The position numbers and the translations under genes are program-made. Source: Mycolicibacterium flavescens (GTDB taxonomy: Bacteria > Actinomycetota > Actinomycetes > Mycobacteriales > Mycobacteriaceae). Taken from it: a DNA stretch of 52,912 nt. Below are positions 17,024 to 28,054 of the stretch, piece after piece. Every line of letters begins with the position of its first letter. Position 1 is the stretch's first letter. The notes under the pieces were generated by a model. That model made no database searches. It was not told where the DNA came from and was given only the letters and a program-made list of their open reading frames with translations. The DNA lies in assembly GCF_001722335.1 (NCBI RefSeq), contig NZ_MIHA01000030.1, positions 1 to 52,912 of the forward strand, read 5' to 3'.

Positions 17024-18253
17024 TCACTCAGTGGCGACGGAAAGCGAAGCCAGGCCGCGCAGCGTCAGGTTCGGCTTGTAGGTCGGCTCGGCCGCCAGCC
17101 GCGCGTGCGGGAACCGGGCCGTCAGCTTGGCCAGCGCGACGGTGCCCTCCAGCCTGGCCAGCGGGGCGCCCAGACAGAAGTGCGGGCCCCGGCCGAAGCC
17201 CAGGTGCCGGATGGCCTCGCGGTCCGGGTCGAACCGGTCGGGCTGCGCGACGGCCGCCGGGTCGTGGTTGGCGGCGGCGATCAGCAGCGCCATCACATCA
17301 CCTCTGGGCACCGCGACCCCGCCGACCGTCATGTCCTCGGCGGCGATCCGGCTGACCAGTTGGACCGGCGGGTCGTAGCGCAGCGTCTCCTCCACGACGG
17401 CCGACGCCCGCGACGGGTCGGCCGCCAGTGCCCCCCACTGCTGCGGGTGGCGCAGCATCGCCAGCGCCGCGTTCGCGATCAGGTTGACCGTCGTCTCGTG
17501 CCCGGCGATCAGCAGCAGGTTGCAGGTCGACACGATCTCGGCCTCGGTGAGCTGGTCGCCGGACTCCTCGACCGAGATCAGCGCCGACATCAGATCATCG
17601 CCGGGGTCCGCGCGCCGCTTGCGGATCAGATCGCGCAGGTACTCGCGCAGCCACAGGCCCGCGGCCATCATCTCGTCGAAACTCTCGGGCGCCTGACCGG
17701 TGAACGTGAACACCGGGTCGAGCGCCTTGGCCAGGATCGCCGACGCCCGGCCGAACTCCGGTTCGTCTTCGACGGGTACACCGAGCAGCCGGCAGATCAC
17801 CGCGACCGGCAGCGGATAGGCCAGATCGGCCACCACGTCGAGCGGCTCGCCCGCCGCATCGAGCAGCGCGTCGACCAGCGAGTCGATCTCCGGCTCCAGC
17901 GCCCTGACCACCTTCGGCGCGAACGCCTTGCTGACCAGGCGCCGCAGCCGGGTGTGGTCGGGCGGGTCCAGGAACAGGAAGCTCGGCGGCTCGGCCTCCT
18001 CCTGCGGGAACTGTTCGGCGAGCTCAGCGTAGCGGCGTTGCGCCGCAGTCGATTTCGCCCGGTCCGACGCCGAGGCCGGATGCCGCAGCACCTCGTCGCA
18101 GTGCTCGGCGGACGAGAACACGACGAGGTTCATCTCCGGCAGCTGCAGCGGCCCGTGCGCGCGGATCTCGTGGTAGATCGGATACGGGTGGGCGCGGGTC
18201 GCCGGATCGAGCAGCCGCAGCAGCAGCGCCTGCGAATCCGTTGCAGTGGTCAC
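17024..18253 (-). CDS. Cytochrome P450
   Basis: A 409-aa soluble bacterial P450. The heme-binding loop FGRGPHFCLGAP has its cysteine at residue 360. The I-helix oxygen-activation motif is AGHETT and the K-helix ExxR is EETLRY. An N-terminal membrane anchor is absent, as usual for bacteria. No ferredoxin is adjacent, so its redox partner must come from elsewhere. It lies four bases after tgt in the same orientation, which may give co-transcription without implying linked function. Substrate unknown. Confidence 0.92.
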   Translation of the reverse strand: MTTATDSQALLLRLLDPATRAHPYPIYHEIRAHGPLQLPEMNLVVFSSAEHCDEVLRHPASASDRAKSTAAQRRYAELAEQFPQEEAEPPSFLFLDPPDHTRLRRLVSKAFAPKVVRALEPEIDSLVDALLDAAGEPLDVVADLAYPLPVAVICRLLGVPVEDEPEFGRASAILAKALDPVFTFTGQAPESFDEMMAAGLWLREYLRDLIRKRRADPGDDLMSALISVEESGDQLTEAEIVSTCNLLLIAGHETTVNLIANAALAMLRHPQQWGALAADPSRASAVVEETLRYDPPVQLVSRIAAEDMTVGGVAVPRGDVMALLIAAANHDPAAVAQPDRFDPDREAIRHLGFGRGPHFCLGAPLARLEGTVALAKLTARFPHARLAAEPTYKPNLTLRGLASLSVATE

Positions 18254-18257
18254 CCTC

Positions 18258-19942
<1,685 letters not shown>

Positions 19943-20041
19943 CCCCGGTTTCACCGAAACCGCTGTTGGCGGCGGGTCCGCGCACGATACTGCTGAAGAT
20001 GATCCGATCTTGACGGGTCACGAACACGAAGGAGAACAGTG

Positions 20042-20503
20042 GTGAAGCGTGGTTTCCTGGTCGCCGTCGGCGGCGCTGCGATCGTGGTCGCCGGCCTGGC
20101 CGGTTGTTCGTCCGAAAACAAGTCCGAGACCTCCGGTGAGACCTCCACCGCGGCCGCCGCGGAGGGCAAGACCACCGTCACGATCGACGGGCAGGATCGA
20201 AGCGTGCAGGGCACGGTCGCGTGCAGCGACATGGGCGGCAACACCACCATCGCGATCGGTGACGCCACCACCGGCATCGGCGCGGTGGTCAGCTCCGGCG
20301 ACGAGCCGACTGTGCAGTCCGTCGGCCTGGGCAACGTCGACGGAGTGACGCTCGGCTTCCAGGCCGGCGCCGGTCAGGGCGAGGCGACGGCCGAGAAGGA
20401 CGACAAAACCTACAAGATCAGCGGCACCGCGACCGGTGTCGACATGGCCAACCCGATGCAGCCGGTGAACAAGCCGTTCGAAATCGAGGTCACCTGCCCC
20501 TAG
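20042..20503 (+). CDS. lpqH: 19-kDa lipoprotein antigen homologue
   Basis: A 153-aa lipoprotein starting [11 protein letters not shown] with lipobox GLAGC and a Ser/Thr/Ala-rich linker typical of LpqH. The mature domain shows [17 protein letters not shown] and ends in a C-terminal cysteine (EVTCP). LpqH is a surface-exposed glycolipoprotein and TLR2 agonist in M. tuberculosis. GTG codons at 20039 and 20042 are both possible starts; GGAG at 20031-20034 favours 20042. A strong hairpin terminator follows. Confidence 0.87.
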   Translation: MKRGFLVAVGGAAIVVAGLAGCSSENKSETSGETSTAAAAEGKTTVTIDGQDRSVQGTVACSDMGGNTTIAIGDATTGIGAVVSSGDEPTVQSVGLGNVDGVTLGFQAGAGQGEATAEKDDKTYKISGTATGVDMANPMQPVNKPFEIEVTCP

Positions 20504-20516
20504 GCACAGACCGCAG

Positions 20517-20551
20517 ACGGCGGCGTCCCGAGCAGGGGCGCCGCCGTTTTT
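20517..20551 (+). terminator. Rho-independent terminator after lpqH
   Basis: A 13-bp stem, ACGGCGGCGTCCC pairing with GGGGCGCCGCCGT (one G-T pair), with a five-base loop, followed by TTTTT at 20547-20551. It ends lpqH transcription 14 bases past the stop. The T-run is on the plus strand only, but the stem could also stop the convergent DUF732 transcript. Confidence 0.85.
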
Positions 20552-20561
20552 CGTGTGCGGG

Positions 20562-20906
20562 TCAGCCGGTGTAGCCGGCCGCGGACTGGCGCAGCTGCCA
20601 GATCTGCGCCGGGCACAGTTCGTTGACGGCCTGGTTGATCAGGTACGCGCCCTGGTACTTGTCGGTGGTGTGGAAGTCGGCGGTCACCTGGTCGACCAAC
20701 TGGGCGTAACCCATCTGCCCGGCCACCCGGCCGCAGATCGTGTTGCCGTAGCCGATCGCCGCCTCGGCGTTCGGGAAGTTGTAACCCGGGCGCACGTGCA
20801 CATTGACCAGATAGGCGACCGTGTCGGCCTGGGCAGCGGGTGCGGACACGAGGGCGGCCGCACCGGCGGTCGCGGCGAGGGCAACTAGGGCACGCTTCAT
20901 GGCCAA
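20562..20906 (-). CDS. DUF732 exported protein, copy 1
   Basis: A 114-aa protein with a Sec signal (MAMKRALVALAATAG, cleavage near AQADTVAYL). The mature domain of about 85 residues is DUF732, a family abundant in mycobacteria. Two conserved cysteines (NTICGR, NELCPA) probably form a disulfide. A second gene at 37969 encodes nearly the same mature protein. Function unknown. Confidence 0.82.
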   Translation of the reverse strand: MAMKRALVALAATAGAAALVSAPAAQADTVAYLVNVHVRPGYNFPNAEAAIGYGNTICGRVAGQMGYAQLVDQVTADFHTTDKYQGAYLINQAVNELCPAQIWQLRQSAAGYTG

Positions 20907-20954
20907 GAGCTTATTCTGTGCCCGCCGCCGGTGTGGGGCACATACGCTAACCCC

Positions 20955-21326
20955 ATGAGGCTCATGGCTGTTGCTGCGCTCGCGTGCGGGTTCGTCGCCG
21001 CCCCGCTGACCGTCACCGCCACCGCGCAGGCGTCACCCGGCTACTGCGACGGCGCGGACTGCGTGCCCTACGTCGACCGTTCGGCGGTCGAGGGCACCCA
21101 CTGCACGCAGAACACCCGCTACAACTTCGGCATCGACGCGTCGGGCAACACGCTGGCGTGCAGTTCGCGCAGCACGTGGATCGCCTCGGCACCGCTGGTC
21201 GGGATCCGCACCAACCGGCTGCCATGCGGTGACGCCACCGGGGTGGCGCAGTCACCCGACGGCATTCCGCTCAGTTGCATCGGCGGGGCGTGGACACCCG
21301 ACTACCGGGCGCCGTTCTACAGCTGA
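20955..21326 (+). CDS. Small exported cysteine-containing protein
   Basis: A 123-aa protein with signal peptide MRLMAVAALACGFVAAPLT and probable cleavage after AQA. The mature part has six cysteines and a motif pattern (YCDGADCVPYVDRS, GNTLACSSRSTW) seen in short secreted mycobacterial proteins. ATG 20955 is chosen over an upstream in-frame codon because it begins the signal peptide. Function unknown. Confidence 0.75.
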   Translation: MRLMAVAALACGFVAAPLTVTATAQASPGYCDGADCVPYVDRSAVEGTHCTQNTRYNFGIDASGNTLACSSRSTWIASAPLVGIRTNRLPCGDATGVAQSPDGIPLSCIGGAWTPDYRAPFYS

Positions 21327-21399
21327 GCCGACTCGGCCGGGCGTTGGCGAATGTGACCTGCGCCTCGCTATCGATTCGAAATCGACCGACACGCGCGGC

Positions 21400-21882
21400 A
21401 TGCGTGAGGAATGGGTCGCGGCGGGGTACAACACCGGCGTGGTGATCGACGTGCGTCTGCGGTCTGCAGACCCGCTGCGGATCGAGGTGCCGGCGACCGC
21501 CGATCGTCTGGCACAAATCCGTCGTGGCCTCACCGCCTGGCTCAAGCCCATCGGGGTGCCCGACGACGTGATCGCCGACGTGGTGCTGGCGGTCAACGAA
21601 GCGGCCACCAACTGCGTCGAGCACGCCTACCGGGGCAGCGACCGGGGCGTGATCGTCGTCGAGGCGTCCGTCGAGGACAACCGGCTGATGGTGTGCGTCG
21701 TCGACCACGGCGCATGGCGGACGCCGAGCTCCGAACCGTCCACCCGCGGGCGGGGGATCCTGATCATGCGGGCGGTCGGCGACGGAGTCGACGTCGACAA
21801 CTCCGGGCACGGCACCACGGTGCGGATGACGTTCGACGTCACCGAAGGCGGCCGTCAGGAGTTGGGCAGCCGGACCACCTGA
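21400..21882 (+). CDS. RsbW-like anti-sigma factor/serine kinase
   Basis: A 160-aa GHKL ATPase of the RsbW/SpoIIAB type. The N-box is LAVNEAATNCVEHAY, the G1-like box DHGAW, the G2 region RGRGILIMRAV, and the last box GHGTTVRMTF. Such proteins bind a sigma factor or phosphorylate a STAS antagonist. Encoded next to a PP2C phosphatase-receiver protein, it fits a partner-switching circuit, though no STAS or sigma gene is in the window. ATG 21400 is the chosen start; a GTG about 40 bases later is possible. The 3' end overlaps the convergent response-regulator gene by 28 bases. Confidence 0.82.
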   Translation: MREEWVAAGYNTGVVIDVRLRSADPLRIEVPATADRLAQIRRGLTAWLKPIGVPDDVIADVVLAVNEAATNCVEHAYRGSDRGVIVVEASVEDNRLMVCVVDHGAWRTPSSEPSTRGRGILIMRAVGDGVDVDNSGHGTTVRMTFDVTEGGRQELGSRTT

Positions 21883-22295
21883 ACGAAGAACTCGTCGATC
21901 TGGCGGACCGCGTTCATGAACTGGTCGAGATCGACCGGCTTGGTGACGTAGGCGTTGGCGTGCAGCTTGTAGCTGCGCAGGATGTCTTCCTCGGCCGACG
22001 AGGTGGTCAGCACCACGACCGGGATGTGGCTCAGATCGGCGTCGGACTTGATCTTCTCGAGCAGCTGCCTGCCGTCGTACTTCGGCAGGTTGAGGTCCAG
22101 CAGGATCAGGTCCGGGCGCGGCGCGTCGGCGTACTTGCCGCGGCGGTACAGGAAGTCGAGCCCCTCCTCACCGTCGTGGGCAACGTGCAGGGTGTTCTTG
22201 ATCTTGTTGTGCTCGAACGCTTCTCGGGTGATCAGCTCGTCACCCGGATCGTCCTCGACGAGCAGCACGTCGATCGCGCGGACCTCCGCTGTCAT
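21855..22295 (-). CDS. Single-domain response regulator (Rcp1-like)
   Basis: A 146-aa receiver domain without an output domain. It has the acidic pocket VEDDPGD, phospho-acceptor Asp67 in LLDLNLP, conserved threonine in VVLTTSS and lysine in VTKPVD. The sequence type resembles the Rcp1 partners of phytochrome-like kinases. Its start overlaps the stop of the histidine kinase gene, so the two are coupled and probably a cognate pair. It may relay phosphate to the downstream PP2C protein. Confidence 0.9.
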   Translation of the reverse strand: MTAEVRAIDVLLVEDDPGDELITREAFEHNKIKNTLHVAHDGEEGLDFLYRRGKYADAPRPDLILLDLNLPKYDGRQLLEKIKSDADLSHIPVVVLTTSSAEEDILRSYKLHANAYVTKPVDLDQFMNAVRQIDEFFVQVVRLPNS

Positions 22296-23878
22296 ACCGT
22301 TGATCCTTCCAGTTCGGCCGCGACCGGTTCGTCGACAGCGGTGGGAATCGTGAAACGGAACCTGGTGCCGTCGGTGTAGGCGGTGTCGATCCAGATGCTG
22401 CCGCCGTGATACTCCACGATCTTGCGGCACAGGGCCAACCCGATCCCGGTTCCGGTGTAGGCGTCGCGACCGTGCAACCGCTGGAAGATAACGAACACCT
22501 TCTCGGCGAACTCGTCGGGGATGCCGATCCCGTTGTCGGTCACGGTGAACGTCCACGGACCGGCCGGGGCGTCGTCCTCCTCGGCGGCCGGCGACGAGGC
22601 ACAGTCGATCACGACGCGCGGCGCGGCGTCGGGTTTGCGGAACTTCACCGCGTTGCCGATCAGGTTCTGCCACAGCATCGTCAGCAGGGTGGGGTCGCCC
22701 TGCACCGTCGGCAGCGGTTCGCCGGTGCGCACCACCTCGGCGCCGGACTCCTCGATCGAGGTCGACAGGTTGTCGATGGCGCTGTCGAGCACCGACCCGA
22801 GGTCGACGTCGGCCTGCACCGAGTGCAGCCGACCCACCCGCGAGAACGTCAGCAGATCGTTGATCAGCACCTGCATCCGCTTGGCGCCGTCGACGGCGAA
22901 CCGGATGTACTCGGTGCCGCGCTCGTCGAGTTTGTCGCCGTACCGCTTCTCCAGCAGCTGGCAGAACGACGCCACCTTGCGCAGCGGCTCCTGCAGGTCG
23001 TGGGATGCGACGTAGGCGAACTGTTCGAGTTCGGCGTTGGACCGTTGCAGCTCCAGCGCCTGATCGGCCAGCTGCGCGCGGGCCGCGCGCGCCGATTCGA
23101 GTTCGTCGACGATGCGCTGCCGCATGTCCTCGACGTCGGCGGCGATGGACTGGATGTCGCGCGGTCCGCGCACCGCGATCTTCTCGTCGAAGCTGCCCTC
23201 GGTGATCCGGCGGCAGGCGGCGGCCAGCGCGGCCAGCGGCCGGGTCACCGCGCCGCGCACCAGCACCGCGAGGATGATCGCGGCCACGAAGAACGCCGCG
23301 ACGATACCGATCAGCACACGGTCGCGCCACGCCTGCGTGGTGGCCAGTTCATCGACGGCCTCCTGCCGCGCCGCAGACAGGCCGGCGTTCTGCCGGTCGA
23401 ACAGCGCGCGCAGCGCGTCGAACTCGGCCTTGCCGCGGTCGGTGGTGGCGGGGTCGGGGACCTGCGGGGACCCCGGGGTCACCGACGCGATCAACGGATC
23501 GGCGTAATTCTTGCGCCAGGAGGCAGCGGCCCGTTCGATCGCATCGAGGTCGGCGATCAGGTTCTGCCGGTCGCCGATGCCGTCGCGCACCTGCGCGGCG
23601 GCCACGCGTTCGGCTTCCTGCCCCTGAAAGTACGGCTCGAGGAACTGCTCGTCGGCGGCGATCGCGTAACCGCGCAGCGCGGTCTCCTGGTCGCGCAGCG
23701 CCGCCTGCAGCTGGTAAGCCGCGATGCGCGCCGGCTGGATGCCGCCGGTCAGCTCCTGAGCCACATGATCGGTGCGGTTGAGCAGCGCCGTGCCGGCGAC
23801 GGCCCCGGCGAGAACCACCACGCCCATCATCGACAGGACCAGGTTCTGCCACGCCTGGACCGTCAAGCGTGATCTCAT
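22292..23878 (-). CDS. Membrane sensor histidine kinase (CHASE3-HAMP-HisKA-HATPase)
   Basis: A 528-aa kinase. TM1 is about 12-33, followed by an extracytoplasmic CHASE3 domain at about 34-185, TM2 about 188-208, HAMP about 209-262 and a short coiled coil. The HisKA motif SHDLQEPLRK has its phospho-accepting histidine at 293. The ATP-binding domain has N-box NLIGNAVKF and DNGIGIP. The start overlaps the stop of the receiver-PP2C gene (ATGA). The input signal is unknown; CHASE3 domains usually sense extracellular stimuli. Confidence 0.9.
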   Translation of the reverse strand: MRSRLTVQAWQNLVLSMMGVVVLAGAVAGTALLNRTDHVAQELTGGIQPARIAAYQLQAALRDQETALRGYAIAADEQFLEPYFQGQEAERVAAAQVRDGIGDRQNLIADLDAIERAAASWRKNYADPLIASVTPGSPQVPDPATTDRGKAEFDALRALFDRQNAGLSAARQEAVDELATTQAWRDRVLIGIVAAFFVAAIILAVLVRGAVTRPLAALAAACRRITEGSFDEKIAVRGPRDIQSIAADVEDMRQRIVDELESARAARAQLADQALELQRSNAELEQFAYVASHDLQEPLRKVASFCQLLEKRYGDKLDERGTEYIRFAVDGAKRMQVLINDLLTFSRVGRLHSVQADVDLGSVLDSAIDNLSTSIEESGAEVVRTGEPLPTVQGDPTLLTMLWQNLIGNAVKFRKPDAAPRVVIDCASSPAAEEDDAPAGPWTFTVTDNGIGIPDEFAEKVFVIFQRLHGRDAYTGTGIGLALCRKIVEYHGGSIWIDTAYTDGTRFRFTIPTAVDEPVAAELEGSTV

Positions 23879-25086
23879 CCGGTCGCCGTCCGCTCCACCC
23901 GCACGACCGCGATGTCGTCGCTGATCCCGCCGACCGACTGCGCGCGGCGTTCGACGTCGTCGATCAGCGAGCTGACGAACTCGGCACCGGGCAGGTGGGC
24001 GTAGGAGCGGGCGACCTCGAGCAGACCTGTCTCGCCCAGCCGTTCGGTGCCGCGGCCCGAGCGTCCCTCGAACAGCCCGTCGGTCAGCAGCACGAGCCCG
24101 TGGCCCTCGGGCAGGTCGAAGACGTTGAGCGGCCACTCGTGGCCGTACAGGCCGAGCGCCGGACCCGACGCGGGTTCGATCCACTCCACCGTGTCCGGGC
24201 CGTGCAGCAGCATCCCGGGATGGCCGGCGGAGACGACGTTGAAGCTGAGGCTGTCCGGGGACATCGCGACGCTGATCACGGTCGCGAAGATGCTGGACCC
24301 GGGCCGCTCGGTGCTCAGGATCCGTTCCATCTGGCGCATACGTTCGTTGCCGCGCAGGCCGGCGAACGTCAGGGCACGCCAGCCGATGCGCAGCGCCACC
24401 CCGAGCGCCGCCTCGTCGGGGCCGTGGCCGGCGACGTCGCCGACCATGACGTGCACGGTGCGGTCGGGGGTCTGCACGAAGTCGTAGAAGTCGCCGCCGA
24501 GCAGTGCGTGCTGGCGGCTGGGCCGGTACTCGGCGACGATGTCGACACCCGGCGGGTCCAGCAGCAGCGGCGACGGCAGCAGGCCGCGTTCGAGGCGGGC
24601 GTTCTCCCTGGCCCGCAGCTCGCTGGCGTGCAGTTCGACCGACGTCAGCTCGGCGCGTTTGCGTTCCACCGCGTAGAGCAGCGCGCGGCGCAGCGTCTCG
24701 GGTTCGACGCGTCCCTTGACCAGGTAGTCCTGGGCGCCGGCGGCGACCGCGGAGATGCCGAAGTGTTCGTCGTTGAGGCCGGTCAGCACGACGATCGGCA
24801 TCGTGATGTCGCGGCGGGCGATCCGGTCGAGCGCCTTGATTCCGTCGGCGTCGGGCAGGTTCAGGTCGAGCAGCACGCAGTCCGGTCGGGTGCTCTCCAG
24901 GTGCTGCTCGGCGTCTTCCATCGTCGGCGCCCACACCACATGGATGTCGGCGGCGGCGTCGGCGATCAGCTCCTCGACGAGGATCGCGTCACCGCGGTCG
25001 TCTTCGACCAGCAGAACGTTGAATGGGCGCAGCAGACCGCCGCCCCCACCCGCAGCGGTGGGACCCTGGTCATAGAGCGCGCGCAT
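23875..25086 (-). CDS. Receiver-domain PP2C (RsbU/SpoIIE-type) phosphatase
   Basis: A 403-aa two-domain protein. Residues about 22-140 are a receiver domain with phospho-acceptor Asp74 in LLDLNLP. A coiled-coil linker at about 145-185 leads to a PP2C phosphatase domain with metal-binding aspartates in LLGGDFYDF, VGDVAGHG and GISDDIAVV. It should dephosphorylate a STAS-type antagonist when its receiver is phosphorylated. It is the first gene of a coupled operon with the CHASE3 kinase and response regulator. ATG 25086 is preferred to a start 168 bases upstream, which adds an unlike N-terminus. Confidence 0.88.
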   Translation of the reverse strand: MRALYDQGPTAAGGGGGLLRPFNVLLVEDDRGDAILVEELIADAAADIHVVWAPTMEDAEQHLESTRPDCVLLDLNLPDADGIKALDRIARRDITMPIVVLTGLNDEHFGISAVAAGAQDYLVKGRVEPETLRRALLYAVERKRAELTSVELHASELRARENARLERGLLPSPLLLDPPGVDIVAEYRPSRQHALLGGDFYDFVQTPDRTVHVMVGDVAGHGPDEAALGVALRIGWRALTFAGLRGNERMRQMERILSTERPGSSIFATVISVAMSPDSLSFNVVSAGHPGMLLHGPDTVEWIEPASGPALGLYGHEWPLNVFDLPEGHGLVLLTDGLFEGRSGRGTERLGETGLLEVARSYAHLPGAEFVSSLIDDVERRAQSVGGISDDIAVVRVERTATG

Positions 25087-25271
25087 TCGCAACCAATTCT
25101 CTCGCTTTGGCCACCGCGGTCGCTTCGACCTCTGCTTTAGTGACGAACTGACAATATCGTCCCGGGACGTTGCGGCACCGGACACCGTGTTTCTGATCGG
25201 CAACATTACCGATCGTTCCCGTGCCCAACGGGTATCGGGCAGGGTTGGCCGCACCCCGATTCGAAGTAATG

Positions 25272-25362
25272 TGGCGGTGGCGGAGGGATTTGAACCCTCG
25301 GACGGGGGTTACCCGTCACACGCTTTCGAGGCGTGCTCCTTAGGCCGCTCGGACACGCCACC
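25272..25362 (-). tRNA. tRNA-Ser (anticodon CGA)
   Basis: Read on the minus strand it starts GGTGGCG and pairs with CGCCACC at the 3' end, followed by discriminator G and an encoded CCA. The anticodon stem CACGC/GCGTG encloses the loop CTCGAAA, giving CGA. It has a long class II variable arm and GGTTCAAATCC in the T loop. It lies directly upstream of tadA as in other mycobacteria. Confidence 0.95.
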
Positions 25363-25390
25363 GTGTGGCAGCTTACCGGGCGGGGCCCGA

Positions 25391-25846
25391 CTACAGAAAT
25401 CGCTGCCGGGCGAAGAACTCCTCCAGCGGTGCGGCGCACTCGGCGGCCAGCACCCCGCCGCGGACCTCGGCCCGGTGGTTCAAGCGCCGGTCGCGCACCA
25501 CGTCCCACAGCGAGCCGACCGCGCCGGTCTTGGGCTCCCACGCGCCGAACACCACGCGGGCCACCCGCGCCATCACCAACGCGCCCGCGCACATCGTGCA
25601 GGGTTCGACGGTCACGGCCAATGTGGCCCCGGCCAACCGCCAGCCGTCGCCGAGCACCGCGGCGGCGGCCCGGATCGCCAGGATCTCCGCGTGCGCGGTC
25701 GGGTCGCCGAGCTCCTCGCGCGCGTTGGCGGCGCGGGCCAGTTCGGTGCCGTCGGCGGCGACGACGACCGCACCGATCGGCACGTCGCGGGGCCCGGCCG
25801 CGCGCGCCGCCTCCAGCGCGGCGCGGATCAGCGCCTCATCGGTCAT
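25391..25846 (-). CDS. tadA: tRNA-specific adenosine-34 deaminase
   Basis: A 151-aa deaminase that converts A34 to inosine in tRNA(Arg)ACG. Zinc-site motifs are HAEI (His52, catalytic Glu54) and PCTMC (Cys83, Cys86). Length is typical. It lies 12 bases downstream of its usual actinobacterial companion gene, in the same direction. Confidence 0.93.
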   Translation of the reverse strand: MTDEALIRAALEAARAAGPRDVPIGAVVVAADGTELARAANAREELGDPTAHAEILAIRAAAAVLGDGWRLAGATLAVTVEPCTMCAGALVMARVARVVFGAWEPKTGAVGSLWDVVRDRRLNHRAEVRGGVLAAECAAPLEEFFARQRFL

Positions 25847-25858
25847 TCGTGGGAACGG

Positions 25859-26380
25859 TCACCGACCCAGCCGGTCCAGCACCGCGGCCAGCTCGTCGGC
25901 GAAACCCATCTCGCGGGCGATGCGGCCGAGCTGCTCGTCGGCGTAGAGGTCGGATTCGTCGAGGATCACGCCGAGGACGGCCTCGGGCAGGCCGATGTCG
26001 CTCAGCAGTCCCAGATCACCCTCCTCGAACGGATCGGCGTCTTCGAGTTCGTCGGCCTCGATGTCGGCGTCGAGCTTGTCGAGCGCCTCGGCGGCGATGT
26101 CGTAGTCCAGCGCCGCGGTCGCATCCGACAGCAGCAGCCGGGTGCCGGCCGGCGCCGGGCGCACGATCACGAAGAACTCGTCGTCGATGTCGAGCAGCCC
26201 GAAGACCGCACCCGCGCTGCGGATCTCCCGGAGCTCGGTTTCGGCGGCCGACAGGCTCTCCAGCGCGGCGCGGCGCAAGGGTGCACAGCGCCACTTGCCG
26301 TCCTCGCGGATCACGGCGACGCCGAAGCCGTCGAGGGCATCGGCGGCCTGCTCTTTGGTCGAGGCTCGCTGTGCTCCCAT
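25859..26380 (-). CDS. tRNA adenosine deaminase-associated protein
   Basis: A 173-aa acidic protein found next to tadA throughout actinobacteria (Rv3753c type). It has GFGVAVIREDGKWRCAPL near the N-terminus and a very acidic middle (ALDKLDADIEADELEDADPFEEGD). No catalytic motif is visible. Co-transcription with tadA is likely; a role in supporting deaminase function is only suggested by conserved neighbourhood. Confidence 0.85.
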   Translation of the reverse strand: MGAQRASTKEQAADALDGFGVAVIREDGKWRCAPLRRAALESLSAAETELREIRSAGAVFGLLDIDDEFFVIVRPAPAGTRLLLSDATAALDYDIAAEALDKLDADIEADELEDADPFEEGDLGLLSDIGLPEAVLGVILDESDLYADEQLGRIAREMGFADELAAVLDRLGR

Positions 26381-26476
26381 GTCGGCTCACGGTAGTCGCC
26401 GACCAGGTACTTGACCAGCCGCCCGGACCCGGGCCGGCACCGGGACTGACGTCGACCGATGTGCCAACCTGGAAGG

Positions 26477-27436
26477 GTGACGAACACACCGGTCTGCGTG
26501 CTCGGGCTCGGCCTCATCGGAGGGTCGTTGATGCGCGCGGCCGCGGCCGCCGGACGCGAGGTGTTCGGCTACAACCGGTCGCTGGAGGCGGTCACCGCCG
26601 CGCGGGCCGACGGGTTCGACGCCGACGAGGACCTCGACGCGGTGCTGCGCAGGGCCGCCGACCGCGACGCGCTGATCGTGCTGGCCGTCCCGGTGCCCGC
26701 GCTCGCCCAGCTGCTCGGCCACATCCGCGACACCGCACCGGACTGCCCCCTGACCGACGTGACAAGCGTGAAAAGCGCGGTCTCCGAGCAGGTTCGGTCA
26801 TTCGGGCTGCTCGAGCGGTTCGTCGGCGGCCACCCGATGGCGGGCACCGCGCACTCCGGGTGGTCGGCGGGCGCCGCCGACCTGTTCGTCGGGGCACCGT
26901 GGGTGGTCAGCGTCGACGACCACGTCGACCCCGCGGTGTGGGCGCTGGTGATGCGGCTCGCGCTGGACTGCGGCGCCGTCGTCGTGCCGGCCCGTTCCGA
27001 CGAGCACGACGCGGCCGCGGCGACCATCTCGCACCTGCCGCATCTGCTGGCCGAGGCGCTGGCCACCACCGCGGGCGAGGTGCCGCTGGCGTTCGCGCTG
27101 GCCGCCGGCTCGTTCCGCGACGGCACCCGGGTGGCCGGCACCGCGCCCGACCTGGTGCGGGCGATGTGCGAAGCCAACGCCGACCGGCTGGTGCCCGCGC
27201 TGGACCGCACCCTGGAACTGCTCGACCAGGCCCGCACGGCGCTGGTGCAGGGCGACCAGTTGACCGAGTTCGTCGAACAGGGCCACGCCGCGCGGACCCG
27301 CTACGACAGCTTCGGGCGGCCCGACATCGTCGCCACCGTGATCGGGGCGCAGGGGTGGCGCGAGGAACTGGCCGCCGAAGGCCGGGCCGGCGGGGTGATC
27401 AGATCCGCTCTGCCAGTCCCGGATAGTCCAGGATGA
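26477..27436 (+). CDS. tyrA: Prephenate dehydrogenase
   Basis: A 319-aa NAD-dependent enzyme that converts prephenate to 4-hydroxyphenylpyruvate in tyrosine synthesis. The Rossmann motif [13 protein letters not shown] is at the N-terminus, followed by [10 protein letters not shown] and the [13 protein letters not shown] substrate loop with the catalytic histidine. GTG 26477 is chosen, since homologues begin just before [14 protein letters not shown] 26459 has no visible ribosome binding site. The 3' end overlaps the convergent glycolipid-binding-like gene by 38 bases. Confidence 0.92.
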   Translation: MTNTPVCVLGLGLIGGSLMRAAAAAGREVFGYNRSLEAVTAARADGFDADEDLDAVLRRAADRDALIVLAVPVPALAQLLGHIRDTAPDCPLTDVTSVKSAVSEQVRSFGLLERFVGGHPMAGTAHSGWSAGAADLFVGAPWVVSVDDHVDPAVWALVMRLALDCGAVVVPARSDEHDAAAATISHLPHLLAEALATTAGEVPLAFALAAGSFRDGTRVAGTAPDLVRAMCEANADRLVPALDRTLELLDQARTALVQGDQLTEFVEQGHAARTRYDSFGRPDIVATVIGAQGWREELAAEGRAGGVIRSALPVPDSPG

Positions 27437-27989
27437 ACCCGTCGGAGTCGACGGTGATCGTGGTCTCGGCGACAGGCGAGTGCAGCTTGATGCCGTCCTC
27501 GGCGCTGCTGTAGCTGATCACCGCGGTCTCCACGGACAGCTCCGGCAGCCGCACGTACACCACCGGGCAGCTGAACGAGTCGGACCGCTCGTAGAGCCCG
27601 GTGCGCCGGATCGGCAGCGCGTTGAAGAACGGGCTGAAGATCACGTCGACGTCGAGGGCGCCGTCGAACGCCGCCCGGCTGGTCTCACCGGTGTGCTGCT
27701 GCACCAGCCACATGTTCTCTTCGTCGCGGGCGATCGACAGCTGCCGTTCCCGCTCGGCGAGCGTGACGGTCATCGACAGCCGTTTGGTACCGCCGGCCTC
27801 GTCGGTGACCAGATCGTAGGAGGCCGAGAACGCCGGGTGCGACGGCGTCGCGGCCGCCACGATCCGGCCGTAGGCCTTGATGCGGTTGCCCGCCACGTGC
27901 ACGCGCACCGATTCCATCCGCGGGACGTCGTGCGCCCGCCAGGTCAGAATCGCCGGCCATGTTCTCGCGGAGCCACCTGCTTCACTCAC
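27399..27989 (-). CDS. Putative glycolipid-binding family protein (DUF1089-like)
   Basis: A 196-aa protein corresponding in position to Rv3755c. It begins with a [20 protein letters not shown] pattern and contains [17 protein letters not shown] and [11 protein letters not shown], characteristic of the putative glycolipid-binding family. No signal peptide is evident. Molecular function is not established. Confidence 0.75.
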   Translation of the reverse strand: MSEAGGSARTWPAILTWRAHDVPRMESVRVHVAGNRIKAYGRIVAAATPSHPAFSASYDLVTDEAGGTKRLSMTVTLAERERQLSIARDEENMWLVQQHTGETSRAAFDGALDVDVIFSPFFNALPIRRTGLYERSDSFSCPVVYVRLPELSVETAVISYSSAEDGIKLHSPVAETTITVDSDGFILDYPGLAERI

Positions 27990-28054
27990 CCCTATACCGT
28001 ATGCGAAGGACCGCTCCGTTCGTAACGCGCTAGCCGGGTGGGATTTCAGGCACC

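Noticed and set aside
21855..24934. Very long minus-strand frames (491 and 880 codons) around the response regulator and kinase genes
   Set aside because: They extend upstream out of real genes through overlapping genes in another frame; the Arg/Pro/Gly-rich extensions are typical GC-frame shadows. The natural starts are at the ATGA overlaps.
25276..25362. tRNA gene as an integration site for a mobile element
   Set aside because: No integrase gene or repeated tRNA 3' end was seen; the surroundings are conserved core genes.
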